Part shown: positions 20,357 through 28,780 of the stretch, piece by piece
Position numbering within the stretch: position 1 is the stretch's first letter
How the letters are laid out: each line of letters starts with the position of its first letter
Assembly (NCBI GenBank): GCA_017460885.1
Contig: JAFUAB010000028.1
Span: 1 to 44,085, forward strand
Origin: Lachnospiraceae bacterium
Lineage (GTDB): Bacteria; Bacillota; Clostridia; Lachnospirales; Lachnospiraceae
Reading direction: 5' to 3'
DNA: 44,085 bases
Made by a program: the position numbers and the translations under genes
Notes under the pieces: model-generated
Seen by the model: only the letters and a program-made list of their open reading frames with translations
Database searches by the model: none
Told to the model about the DNA's origin: nothing

Positions 20357-21334
20357 ATGGAGTACACAGCGATCACAAAAGAAAACATTGAGGGGTTTAA
20401 GTTTACGATGATCCCGGAGGTGGCTGCGGCGATCAAAAGAGGCGAGGATATAGGCGCCATCGGCCTGATAGACGATTCGGGCGAGATGCCCGCGGCAGCA
20501 GGCTCGATAGTCGGAGCCGCCATGGACGGAGCATTCCATATCCTTTCGATATATGTTGAAAAGAAATACAGGAGTCATGGCTACGGCAGCAGACTCCTGG
20601 AACTATTTGAGGAGCATGTCGAAGAGTATGACCTTCCCATCAGCCTGGATTTCCTGTCTACGACCTATGAGCATGTGGGACTCGAGATCTTTCTTCTGAA
20701 CAGAGGTTACGAAGAGCTGGATCCCGAATACCAGATGGTCAGGTTCTTCTTAAGCGGCTTCAGTGAAACTCCCACGGAGGATCCCGCAGATGCGCCATCC
20801 CGGATCATGCATTACGTCGATCCGGAGCCTGATGATGCCGACGACGGGGATGAAGCGCCGGCACCTGTTACACCGGCATCAGAGGATGATTTCAGGATAT
20901 GCTCCTTTGGCGAGATACCGGAGGAAAGTCTGCGGAATGCGTCCGTCATGGCGCGGGATGAGGATCTGCCCAGACCTGAGGGAGGTCTCCTCTCGGAGAG
21001 CGTCAGCCGTGAATGCAGCATGGGAGTTATGGTTGGAAATGAACTGAAGGGATATGCGACAGTGGAGCTTTTGTCCGAAAAAAAGGTGCTTATCTCATCA
21101 GTCTGGTGCGAAGCTCCGGGTACACAGCTGGAGCCGATGCTTCTTAAGCTCCTGTCCGCGCTGAAGGAACGGTTTGAGCCGGATACATATATATATTTAT
21201 CTGTTGATTCGGATCCGGTCGGTGAATTCGCGGGACGTTTCTGCGGCAGTCCGGAGTTTCTGTCGCGGGTATTTATCAAATATCCGGACAGGATGCCTGT
21301 GTTGTCTTTTACGGACCCGGGTAAGGAACTGTAG
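20357..21334 (+). CDS. GNAT2: tandem GNAT-like acetyltransferase, 325 residues
   Basis: The ATG is preceded by AAGGAAAAGGA. The N-terminal half is the most canonical GNAT in the cluster: FHILSIYVEKKYRSHGYGSR has the strand and then the R-x-x-G-x-G acetyl-CoA loop, and FLLNRGYEEL resembles the C-terminal GNAT strand. It starts with ITKENIEGF..MIP, the family signature. An acidic linker rich in Asp, Glu and Pro (about residues 150-172) leads to a second, degenerate half with GYATVELL and VLISSVWCE strands. It sits between giants B and C, with the giant C start 22 bp beyond its stop, so it is very likely co-transcribed with giant C. The target is unknown. Confidence 0.8.
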   Translation: MEYTAITKENIEGFKFTMIPEVAAAIKRGEDIGAIGLIDDSGEMPAAAGSIVGAAMDGAFHILSIYVEKKYRSHGYGSRLLELFEEHVEEYDLPISLDFLSTTYEHVGLEIFLLNRGYEELDPEYQMVRFFLSGFSETPTEDPADAPSRIMHYVDPEPDDADDGDEAPAPVTPASEDDFRICSFGEIPEESLRNASVMARDEDLPRPEGGLLSESVSRECSMGVMVGNELKGYATVELLSEKKVLISSVWCEAPGTQLEPMLLKLLSALKERFEPDTYIYLSVDSDPVGEFAGRFCGSPEFLSRVFIKYPDRMPVLSFTDPGKEL

Positions 21335-21356
21335 CAGATTAAGAAGGAGTATAGAA

Positions 21357-24300
21357 ATGGCAGAATTATATAAGGAACAGACATTTGAGGAATGGAAGGC
21401 TGAGGAGAAGCGTAAAGAGCAGCATTTTGCCGCGGTAGACGAATCCCTGCTCAGACAGAAGGACGAGATCACCAAATGGATGGACACATTCCAGAATCAG
21501 GAAGATTACATGACCTCAGTCAGGCAGAAGACGGATGATGTCAACCGGAAGCTTGCATCGGAGATCAAGGGCCTGTTTGGGGTCAACAGCGCCGTACCGC
21601 TCAAGAGGAAGGCACCCGATCAGACCGTGCCCGTTGCCAAATACTGGTGGCTGTCACGTCACAGAGAGGCGAGCCGGCTTAAAAAGGCCCAAAAGAAATA
21701 CGGTCAGTACATATCCGTCAATTCCCTCCGTGAGCGGAAGGATATGAACAGCTACGAAAAGATCCGTGAAATGCAGCGGAATGAAAGCGACAGTTCAAAG
21801 CGCACCTACTGCAAGAAGGCAAAGTTCGAGGTCAAAGGTTCATCCATGTTGGCTAAGGATCTTAAGCTCGGAGTTGAGATCGATGGCTACGACAGACTCG
21901 TCAAAAGATATAAACTGGATGATGCCGAGAAATATTATATAAGGACCGATGAGATAGAGAAGGGGCTTACTCCCTTTATGGCCATGCAGAAATCCAGATG
22001 GCTCTTCTGGAAAAAGACCGTGGGAGCTCTCGGTACCGAGACCAGAGAGGAAAAAAACGACGCTGCTGAATATAACAAGAACCTTATGAAGCGATATACC
22101 AAGAGTAAGGAGGGATCTCCCGAGAGGACAGCGGTTCTGGACGAGCTCAGAGCCAAGTTCCAGAATTTCAGGATCACGCCCGAGATGCTGACGGACAGAT
22201 ATCTGGCCGACAACAGCATACAGCTGCGCAGATTCGCGGAAATGACACAGGCCTTTCGCATACTGATAGCGACCAATCCCGGTTATCTCGAGACGCTGAG
22301 TGAGGAAGACCGCATCATGCTGGGCAATACCCTCAACTATACAGGTCCGCTGATCCTGGATTTTCTTGAGCAGCATCAAAGGTACAAGCATATTACCATG
22401 TCGGGGCGCAAAGCCGTCTTCAGGGACAAAGCGGACGATGATCTCTCCAAAGAGAACGATCAGCTCAGAGTGGACACATGGAATAAGATTCACGCGGCCG
22501 ACATAGCGGAGCAGGCTAAGATCGGGCTCAGCAACAAAAGAGTGCAGAAATATCTTACGGATATTGAGGATGAAGCTAAGGCGCGCAGGAAGAATGAGGA
22601 ACTGCCCGCTTATGCCATCACTCTCAAATATGACAATATCGGATATGATGAGGATCGTCTGCTCACCGTTCAGAATAAGATCCGTGATGAAAACGGTGCC
22701 TACGAGCTGGTCGGAGCCGATATGGAGAAGCTTTTCGGTCAGTATTCAAAGGATGTCATAACCATGAACACACTGAGTGCCAGGATAACGGCACTCTCAA
22801 AGGCCAAGGAAGACCACGAAAAGGCCCTGAAAGAGAGCAAGGGCAAAAAGGGAAATGTCCGCAGATACAGTGCGTTCATTGATTATGCCGAGGCCGAGAT
22901 AAATAAAATGAATCAGGATAAGACCACTCTGCAGCAGCGGTCCAATGAGTATGAGCTCGCCCTTGATTATGTCACAGGTATCAGACTGACAGATGATGAT
23001 ATGCAGATCCCCGGGATAGAGGAGAAGTATAAGGATACTGTCGCAAAGGTCCTTAAGAACGAGGATCTCTCATTCCTGCTCCGGCTTGAAGACTGCCGCT
23101 TCTATGCTAAGGAATTTACCGAACTGACAGGAGGCGAGTTTAAGTTCCGCACGGTCATGAAGGATGCCATCGCCAGAGGCAGGGGCGAGGAGATGCGTAT
23201 CCATACGGAGAAGTTCGAGAAACTCGAAAAGGATTTCGGCGACCACAAGCTGGAAAATTACCAGATATTTGCGCTTAAGCCCGAGGCACTGGAGAAATAC
23301 AATTTCAACGGTTTCATGGACAGGAACGGAGTTATGCATAAGGGAGCCCTGGATCTGACGGATGAAGAGAACTTCAAGCATATGATGGAGCTTAAGCATA
23401 TCGCCGAGGCTGACTACAAGGAACTGAGAATAGCATGTACAAGGATGTGCATGGATAATGGGTATTCGGATGCCGAGCTCCTTGATCATCACGATGATCT
23501 TGAGATCAAATATAATATGCTCAAGGACTATTACCAGAAGTGGAAGGGGGCATATGATGCCCTCAATAGTGAGTCATACAAGTTCCTTGCACAGGTTCCG
23601 GATATGGAGGGACAGAACGGTATATTCAAGGATCCCAAGGTGTTCGCGGGCTACAAAGATACCCTGCAGAAAAAGTTGGATAAGGTAAAGAAGGATGATC
23701 CCGGTTCGGCCGATGTGAAGCGCTATGAGGATATGATCAGGCTGATGAACGGCATGATGCTGCGTAACGGCATGTTCTCCGAAAATGACGAGGATGTCAG
23801 GGTGTTGAATGCGGAGACTTATCATGCACGGATAAAGCAGCTTAAATATGATCGCCGTCTCGAGAAAATGATAAAGTTTTTTAAAGAATCCAGAATGCTT
23901 GATATAGAGAAGGACAGACTGATCAAGATGGCACAGGATGTCATACTGTATGAGGACAGATATGCCAAACTCGCCGAAAAGCACGGAAAGACTCTGGATG
24001 ACAATCTGATGCAGGCCGAGCTGGACAAGAAGCTTGCAAAGGCCAAAACAGAAGATGATAAAAACGCGGTTAAAAGTGAATATCTGGCAGGCAAGGCTGT
24101 GGAGATACTGGAACTGCGAAACAAGCTGACTCCACAGTTCTTTACCGAAGATTATATACATGATAATTTCGAAGAATTTGCAGAGACCGCACTTACTATC
24201 AGAGATTTCGGTAAACTGGTCAAAAACCAGGAGGATTTTGATCTGATGGAGCAGGGGCTGTCGGAGGAAAAGAGAGATGAGTTAGCCGGAGCCGTAGATG

Positions 24301-26816
24301 TGATGCTCCAGATCTCAAATGATATGGAACTGCTGCTTTATTCCGCGTTCTCAGCTCATTCCGTAGATTTCATGACAGGCAAGATCGGTGCCAAGGCGGA
24401 TATTATCCGCAAAATGTTCAAGATACTGCCGGATGATAAACTGGCACAGGAGTATCGGGACGGCGTTAAGGAGATCAACGAAATTCAGGATAAACGGAAT
24501 GCCAGAGCCAACAAACAAGTGACTCTGGATGAGGCCAACAGGCAGCTTAAGCTGGCTGCTCAGGACAAGGAACTTTACATGCAGGCATATACGAGCGAAA
24601 GTGAACTTGCGGAGGATTATCTGGACAAGACACTGACCGATCGTCTGCAGAAGCTTCGCAGCCGCGATTATTTTGCCCCCGACAGACGCAGGATGCTCGA
24701 TCTTCCCAATTCCCCTACAGAGGAGCTCTACCGCTATCTGTATGAGGATAAAGAGTTCGGTAAGCTTAATCTGTCCTACGAAGGTAACAAAGAGGGATGG
24801 GACAAGGCACTTGAAAGCGCATTTAACAAGACCAGCTCCTACATCTTCTTCAGGGGTCTGTCACAGGAAGCCAGAAATGTGGCTAAGGATATGATGAAAA
24901 ATCCTCAGAAGATCGAGGATTATCTGCAGTGGAGGGCACGTCAGGATTCCAGAGTCTATATGAACGAGCGCAGCAAGGCGCTGGGTATCAAAGAGTCCGT
25001 GGAGGACACTGCGATCGCTTATGAGATCATGAATTCCATGGAGGAGACCCATACCTCGGTACACAATTCGGCTAACAGGAAGATGCGCCTTACGGTATTC
25101 CCCGAACTGGAGAAAAAGGGCATCGATCCCGAACAGTTCATGCATCTGCTCCGCGTGGTACACCGCAACACCTCGGGTCTGGCCGGTCGTTTGGTTGATA
25201 TTACGAACCAATCCGTCAATATGAAGCGGTCCATGCAGTATCTGAGCGCCGAAAACAAGAGTGAATTCATACTTCAGGCTACGACCGAGGTAATGAAGTT
25301 TGAACTCGAAGATAACATGCTGTCCGAGGAATATTTAAAGCAGCCGGGCAATTTCAGCTATATGTATTTCATGGCGCAGAAATTGAAGGCTTATGAACAG
25401 CTCTATATGAAGGACAGGGAGTCGGTTGAGAAGGCTCTTACAAAAGACACGGATCACAAGGCACTCTTCCAGAAGGTTCATGAACGGTTCGGTACCTTCT
25501 ACGGCAATATCTCGGATCAGGTATACAGGCTTGTCATGAACTTCGCAGCCAAATACGGTGTAAACCAGCAGGGTGTCCGCACCTTCGGCCTTGATGAAGC
25601 CGAATATGAGCAGCTGACACAGGAGGGCCAGACGAAGACCTTTGCATCCAGATCCAAAGAGAATATGAAGCAGGCCGATAAGGACTTCAATGACAACGTG
25701 ACCGGGATACGCAAACGTAACGCGCAGCGTAAAGCCGCTATCGGGGGTGTCGATGCGATACATAAATACGATACCTATGGATTTGAAAAGTGGCTTACCG
25801 AAAAACCGAAGCGCAGCAAAGATATCGTAAAGAATATCAGCGCTGACCAGCAATATGCCGACAATAAGATCGTGACCGGCGGCATGGAGAAGGCCATGCT
25901 CATGGAGGATAGATCTACTGCCCGCAAGAATGCCAAAAAGAAGGTCGAGAAGCTTGACAACCGTTTCCGTGTCGGAGATGTGGCGTATCTGCTGACAAAG
26001 GAAAACTATGTGGAGAATCTGAGATCAGACAGGGAGCAGGGAGAGAGAAACGACGGCGTACTGCGACTGATGGATCTGTTCTCCGACAACAGTGTGCTCC
26101 AGATGAATTTCCTGCTGGACAGAAACCGTCTGGATGACTATCTCGAAACATTTGAGAGGAACGAGAAGCTCCTGTCGGACGCGGGGAAAAATATGGCTTC
26201 GGAGGAATTCCTGGAGAAGAATCTGACCGAGCAGTTCTTCATTGATGCCAGAACAATGGCCGTTGTGGCACTTTTGCCCACGATCATCCCGAACCTGTTT
26301 AAGGACAGCTTTATCAAGCAGGCCGGACCTACCGAAAAGTCTGTCAAAAACAGTACGGAATACGAAGACCGGGATAATGCCTTCAATATGCTGACGCAGC
26401 AGAGTGATCTGATCAGAAAACAGGCTATGGACGACTTTAAGAATGACAAGATCACCAAAGAGCAGTTTGACGATATGATAGGACAGGCAAATGCGCTTCA
26501 GAAGCAGGCTTATGTGAATGAAACGGACCGAGACCGCCTTTTGCCCAAATTGAAGGATACAAACAGGGACGGGGTAATTGCCGGTATCGCGAAGCTTAAG
26601 AAATACATAGGCACCGAAAAGCAGCGCGAGCTCTACAAGAATCTCGGTAATTTTGTGCAGAAATATGTCCGCGTATGCGGAGTGAACCTGGATTCTCCGG
26701 ACAACAGTATCGGAGCTCTTGTTTCGGGGATGAATGAAGACAAGCTGAAGACAGCTCAGGAGAATATTGTCCTTGATTTCAAGGACAGCATGAATGCGCT
26801 AAAGTCATCGATATGA
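21357..26816 (+). CDS. Giant C: 1819-residue helical protein, no catalytic domain recognised
   Basis: The reading frame is open from 21174, but the ATG at 21357 has AAGGAG 7 bp upstream and follows the GNAT2 stop, so I use it. The product is highly charged and predicted almost wholly helical, with few cysteines and no signal peptide. A weakly conserved helical unit recurs at about residues 262-360, 921-1010 and 1303-1400, with the pattern F.[IL]..E.L...Y......F......[LM].AF/Y..L. It resembles units in giants A and B (for example FDFKSYMDLI...F..CY....AVEAVNYMDAYKAL). There is no papain, kinase or nucleotide-binding motif. It could be a scaffold or structural partner of the catalytic giants. 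The function is unknown. Confidence 0.85.
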   Translation: MAELYKEQTFEEWKAEEKRKEQHFAAVDESLLRQKDEITKWMDTFQNQEDYMTSVRQKTDDVNRKLASEIKGLFGVNSAVPLKRKAPDQTVPVAKYWWLSRHREASRLKKAQKKYGQYISVNSLRERKDMNSYEKIREMQRNESDSSKRTYCKKAKFEVKGSSMLAKDLKLGVEIDGYDRLVKRYKLDDAEKYYIRTDEIEKGLTPFMAMQKSRWLFWKKTVGALGTETREEKNDAAEYNKNLMKRYTKSKEGSPERTAVLDELRAKFQNFRITPEMLTDRYLADNSIQLRRFAEMTQAFRILIATNPGYLETLSEEDRIMLGNTLNYTGPLILDFLEQHQRYKHITMSGRKAVFRDKADDDLSKENDQLRVDTWNKIHAADIAEQAKIGLSNKRVQKYLTDIEDEAKARRKNEELPAYAITLKYDNIGYDEDRLLTVQNKIRDENGAYELVGADMEKLFGQYSKDVITMNTLSARITALSKAKEDHEKALKESKGKKGNVRRYSAFIDYAEAEINKMNQDKTTLQQRSNEYELALDYVTGIRLTDDDMQIPGIEEKYKDTVAKVLKNEDLSFLLRLEDCRFYAKEFTELTGGEFKFRTVMKDAIARGRGEEMRIHTEKFEKLEKDFGDHKLENYQIFALKPEALEKYNFNGFMDRNGVMHKGALDLTDEENFKHMMELKHIAEADYKELRIACTRMCMDNGYSDAELLDHHDDLEIKYNMLKDYYQKWKGAYDALNSESYKFLAQVPDMEGQNGIFKDPKVFAGYKDTLQKKLDKVKKDDPGSADVKRYEDMIRLMNGMMLRNGMFSENDEDVRVLNAETYHARIKQLKYDRRLEKMIKFFKESRMLDIEKDRLIKMAQDVILYEDRYAKLAEKHGKTLDDNLMQAELDKKLAKAKTEDDKNAVKSEYLAGKAVEILELRNKLTPQFFTEDYIHDNFEEFAETALTIRDFGKLVKNQEDFDLMEQGLSEEKRDELAGAVDVMLQISNDMELLLYSAFSAHSVDFMTGKIGAKADIIRKMFKILPDDKLAQEYRDGVKEINEIQDKRNARANKQVTLDEANRQLKLAAQDKELYMQAYTSESELAEDYLDKTLTDRLQKLRSRDYFAPDRRRMLDLPNSPTEELYRYLYEDKEFGKLNLSYEGNKEGWDKALESAFNKTSSYIFFRGLSQEARNVAKDMMKNPQKIEDYLQWRARQDSRVYMNERSKALGIKESVEDTAIAYEIMNSMEETHTSVHNSANRKMRLTVFPELEKKGIDPEQFMHLLRVVHRNTSGLAGRLVDITNQSVNMKRSMQYLSAENKSEFILQATTEVMKFELEDNMLSEEYLKQPGNFSYMYFMAQKLKAYEQLYMKDRESVEKALTKDTDHKALFQKVHERFGTFYGNISDQVYRLVMNFAAKYGVNQQGVRTFGLDEAEYEQLTQEGQTKTFASRSKENMKQADKDFNDNVTGIRKRNAQRKAAIGGVDAIHKYDTYGFEKWLTEKPKRSKDIVKNISADQQYADNKIVTGGMEKAMLMEDRSTARKNAKKKVEKLDNRFRVGDVAYLLTKENYVENLRSDREQGERNDGVLRLMDLFSDNSVLQMNFLLDRNRLDDYLETFERNEKLLSDAGKNMASEEFLEKNLTEQFFIDARTMAVVALLPTIIPNLFKDSFIKQAGPTEKSVKNSTEYEDRDNAFNMLTQQSDLIRKQAMDDFKNDKITKEQFDDMIGQANALQKQAYVNETDRDRLLPKLKDTNRDGVIAGIAKLKKYIGTEKQRELYKNLGNFVQKYVRVCGVNLDSPDNSIGALVSGMNEDKLKTAQENIVLDFKDSMNALKSSI

Positions 26817-26883
26817 CCGGTGACGGCAGTTCACACTGTCATCGCGCAGGGTGCAGCCTGTATTGCTGTGACTGAATAAACTT

Positions 26884-27744
26884 ATGAAACTCAGAGAAAT
26901 AACAGAGGAAAATATCAAAACCTATAGTGATATCATCCCACCGGATTTTGTGGTCGAGATCAGAAGGGAATACTGCAGAGGACTGGCAGGCCTGAGTGAT
27001 GATTCCGAGGAACTGACGGCTGCGGTCTTCTGGGATCTTAAGAATACCGAGGATGAGAATGTCCCGACAGAGATCGAGATATTGTGGTTCTATGCTGTCA
27101 ATCCCGAGGACGGGGCGGGCATACTACAGGCGCTTGAACTCAATACCGAATACGACGATACGGGCAGGATATTCTTTGAACTGCCCGGGCTCAGCGAAGC
27201 TGAAGAGCAGGCCATGACCACAGCCGGATACTCGATACAGAGCGCCGAGAGCCGTGATGTCTATGTGACCGTCGGAGAGATGGCCGCCCTTAAGCTATCC
27301 AAAGCTCCGCCACCGGACTACGTGAGACCGCTGTCCGAGATTACATCGCGCAATTTCAAGACAGGTATAATGACCAGCGTTTTTCATGGCAAATACGGAT
27401 TGCTGGACGACCTGCCGTTTTTGCCGATGACACGTTATGATCCCGAAGTTTCCTGTTGCGTCCAGACGGATGACAAGCTTAACGGTTTTCTGCTGGTGCA
27501 CAGGATGGAGTCGGGTGTATACAGGGTCGAGCTGTTTTACGCAATGGAGCCCGATGCAAATGTGAACCTGCTCAATATGCTACGGTTTTCGGTTCAGGCA
27601 GCTGCTACGCACAAATCGCAGGATGACCGGATATTGCTCAGAAGACACAACAAAGCTACCCTTCAGCTGATCGGAAAGCTCTTTCCGGGCAGAAAGGGAG
27701 AGAATGTATTACGAGGTGAAAGGAGAGTAACCAATGATCTATGA
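26884..27744 (+). CDS. GNAT3: degenerate tandem GNAT-like protein, 286 residues
   Basis: It begins MKLREITEENIKTYSDIIP, the signature of the cluster's GNATs. The acetyl-CoA loop is reduced: FYAVNPEDGAGILQALEL keeps G-x-G but has lost the leading Arg/Gln. The second half (from about residue 143) repeats a GNAT-like pattern, YVRPLSEIT...NGFLLVHRMESGVYRVELFY. It lies 67 bp after giant C and its stop overlaps the GNAT4 start by 11 bp. No strong ribosome binding site is visible, so translation may be weak. It may have lost catalysis and work as a binding subunit with GNAT4; that is inference. Confidence 0.7.
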   Translation: MKLREITEENIKTYSDIIPPDFVVEIRREYCRGLAGLSDDSEELTAAVFWDLKNTEDENVPTEIEILWFYAVNPEDGAGILQALELNTEYDDTGRIFFELPGLSEAEEQAMTTAGYSIQSAESRDVYVTVGEMAALKLSKAPPPDYVRPLSEITSRNFKTGIMTSVFHGKYGLLDDLPFLPMTRYDPEVSCCVQTDDKLNGFLLVHRMESGVYRVELFYAMEPDANVNLLNMLRFSVQAAATHKSQDDRILLRRHNKATLQLIGKLFPGRKGENVLRGERRVTNDL

Positions 27745-28741
27745 AGCGATCGACAATGAGAATCTGGAATATTATCAGGATCTGATACCGGGGCCCTTCA
27801 AGCATTTTGCCCATTTCGGGGCCGAGACCGTGATAGGCGCGGCAGCGGAGGCTGAGGATATCAAATATGCGGCCGAAGATCTCGGAGAGCTGAAGGAGGC
27901 ATCCGGACCGGACAGTGTTATACCCTGCGGGATCATCATGTTCAGTCTGGCTGATCCGTTTAATATCACCATTGACTGGCTCTATGTGGATACGCCTTTT
28001 CGAGAGCAGGAGGTTGGCATTGATCTGCTGAATGCTGCCTACGAGATGGCTCAGAGTGCCGGTTACGGATATCTGCGTATCAGGGTCCCGGATGATGCCG
28101 TGGCCGACTATATGACACTGCGTGGGTTTGAACCCGACAGCGGCAGGCACAGGGAATGGTTTGCAGAGATAAAGGATATCGCGGGCATCACTGTTCCGCA
28201 GGATGATGAGTCATATCTGTGCGGTGCCTTCCGTGAGCTGACCAGGGATGTGGTGGAGTCCCAGATCGATAAGCTGGTCAGGACAGAAACACCCTTCCCG
28301 ATAGTTCCGTATCAGATAGATCCCGATCACAGCTTTATCTGCTCCAAGGGCAAGACCATAGTCGGTGTCCTGATCGTGGAGAAGGTAGACGGTGTATACT
28401 GTCTGGCAGCCCTGACCGGGGAGGATAAGGTGCGCAGGACACTGATAGCACAGGCTCTGGATTCCTTTAAGGGTATCGATGCGGAGGATGAGTACCTGCA
28501 CATCAGATCCTGGTCGGATGAGGGAGATGCACTTGGCGATGAGCTGATCACCAACATCGAGGCTGACAGCTACATTACCCTCAGAGCGCTTCCGAACGGT
28601 CTTGATTATGCCTTAGAGGATATGGAGGAAACGGAACGGCTGGCAGATGAATGTGCGGAGGCTGAAGAAAACTTCCCTAAGGAGCTGGTCATAACGGATG
28701 TGGAATATTACAGCGGAATGATGGTTGAGGATGAGGCGTAA
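27734..28741 (+). CDS. GNAT4: tandem GNAT-like protein, 335 residues
   Basis: The ATG has GAAAGGAGAG upstream and overlaps the end of GNAT3, indicating translational coupling. It starts IYEAIDNENLEYYQDLIP. A GNAT core follows: ITIDWLYVDTPFREQEVGID, where the loop is R-E-Q-E-V-G instead of R-x-x-G-x-G, then a YLRIRV strand and YMTLRGFEPD, as in GNAT motif B. The second half (from about 160) has FRELT...IVGVLIVEKVDGVYCLAALTG, close in pattern to the second half of GNAT3. The first Gly of the loop is Glu, so acetyl-CoA binding is uncertain. It lies directly upstream of the kinase-like giant D. Confidence 0.75.
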   Translation: MIYEAIDNENLEYYQDLIPGPFKHFAHFGAETVIGAAAEAEDIKYAAEDLGELKEASGPDSVIPCGIIMFSLADPFNITIDWLYVDTPFREQEVGIDLLNAAYEMAQSAGYGYLRIRVPDDAVADYMTLRGFEPDSGRHREWFAEIKDIAGITVPQDDESYLCGAFRELTRDVVESQIDKLVRTETPFPIVPYQIDPDHSFICSKGKTIVGVLIVEKVDGVYCLAALTGEDKVRRTLIAQALDSFKGIDAEDEYLHIRSWSDEGDALGDELITNIEADSYITLRALPNGLDYALEDMEETERLADECAEAEENFPKELVITDVEYYSGMMVEDEA

Positions 28742-28780
28742 AGCATATATTTCTGAGAAAACAGTAGGAGGAGATAAGAA

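Noticed and set aside
21174-21356. N-terminal extension of giant C
   Set aside because: It overlaps the end of GNAT2 in another frame, has no ribosome binding site, and its composition is unlike the giant; ATG 21357 has AAGGAG.
24070-24120. A transposon insertion near the remnant or between giants
   Set aside because: No transposase reading frame or terminal inverted repeats with target duplications were found in the region.
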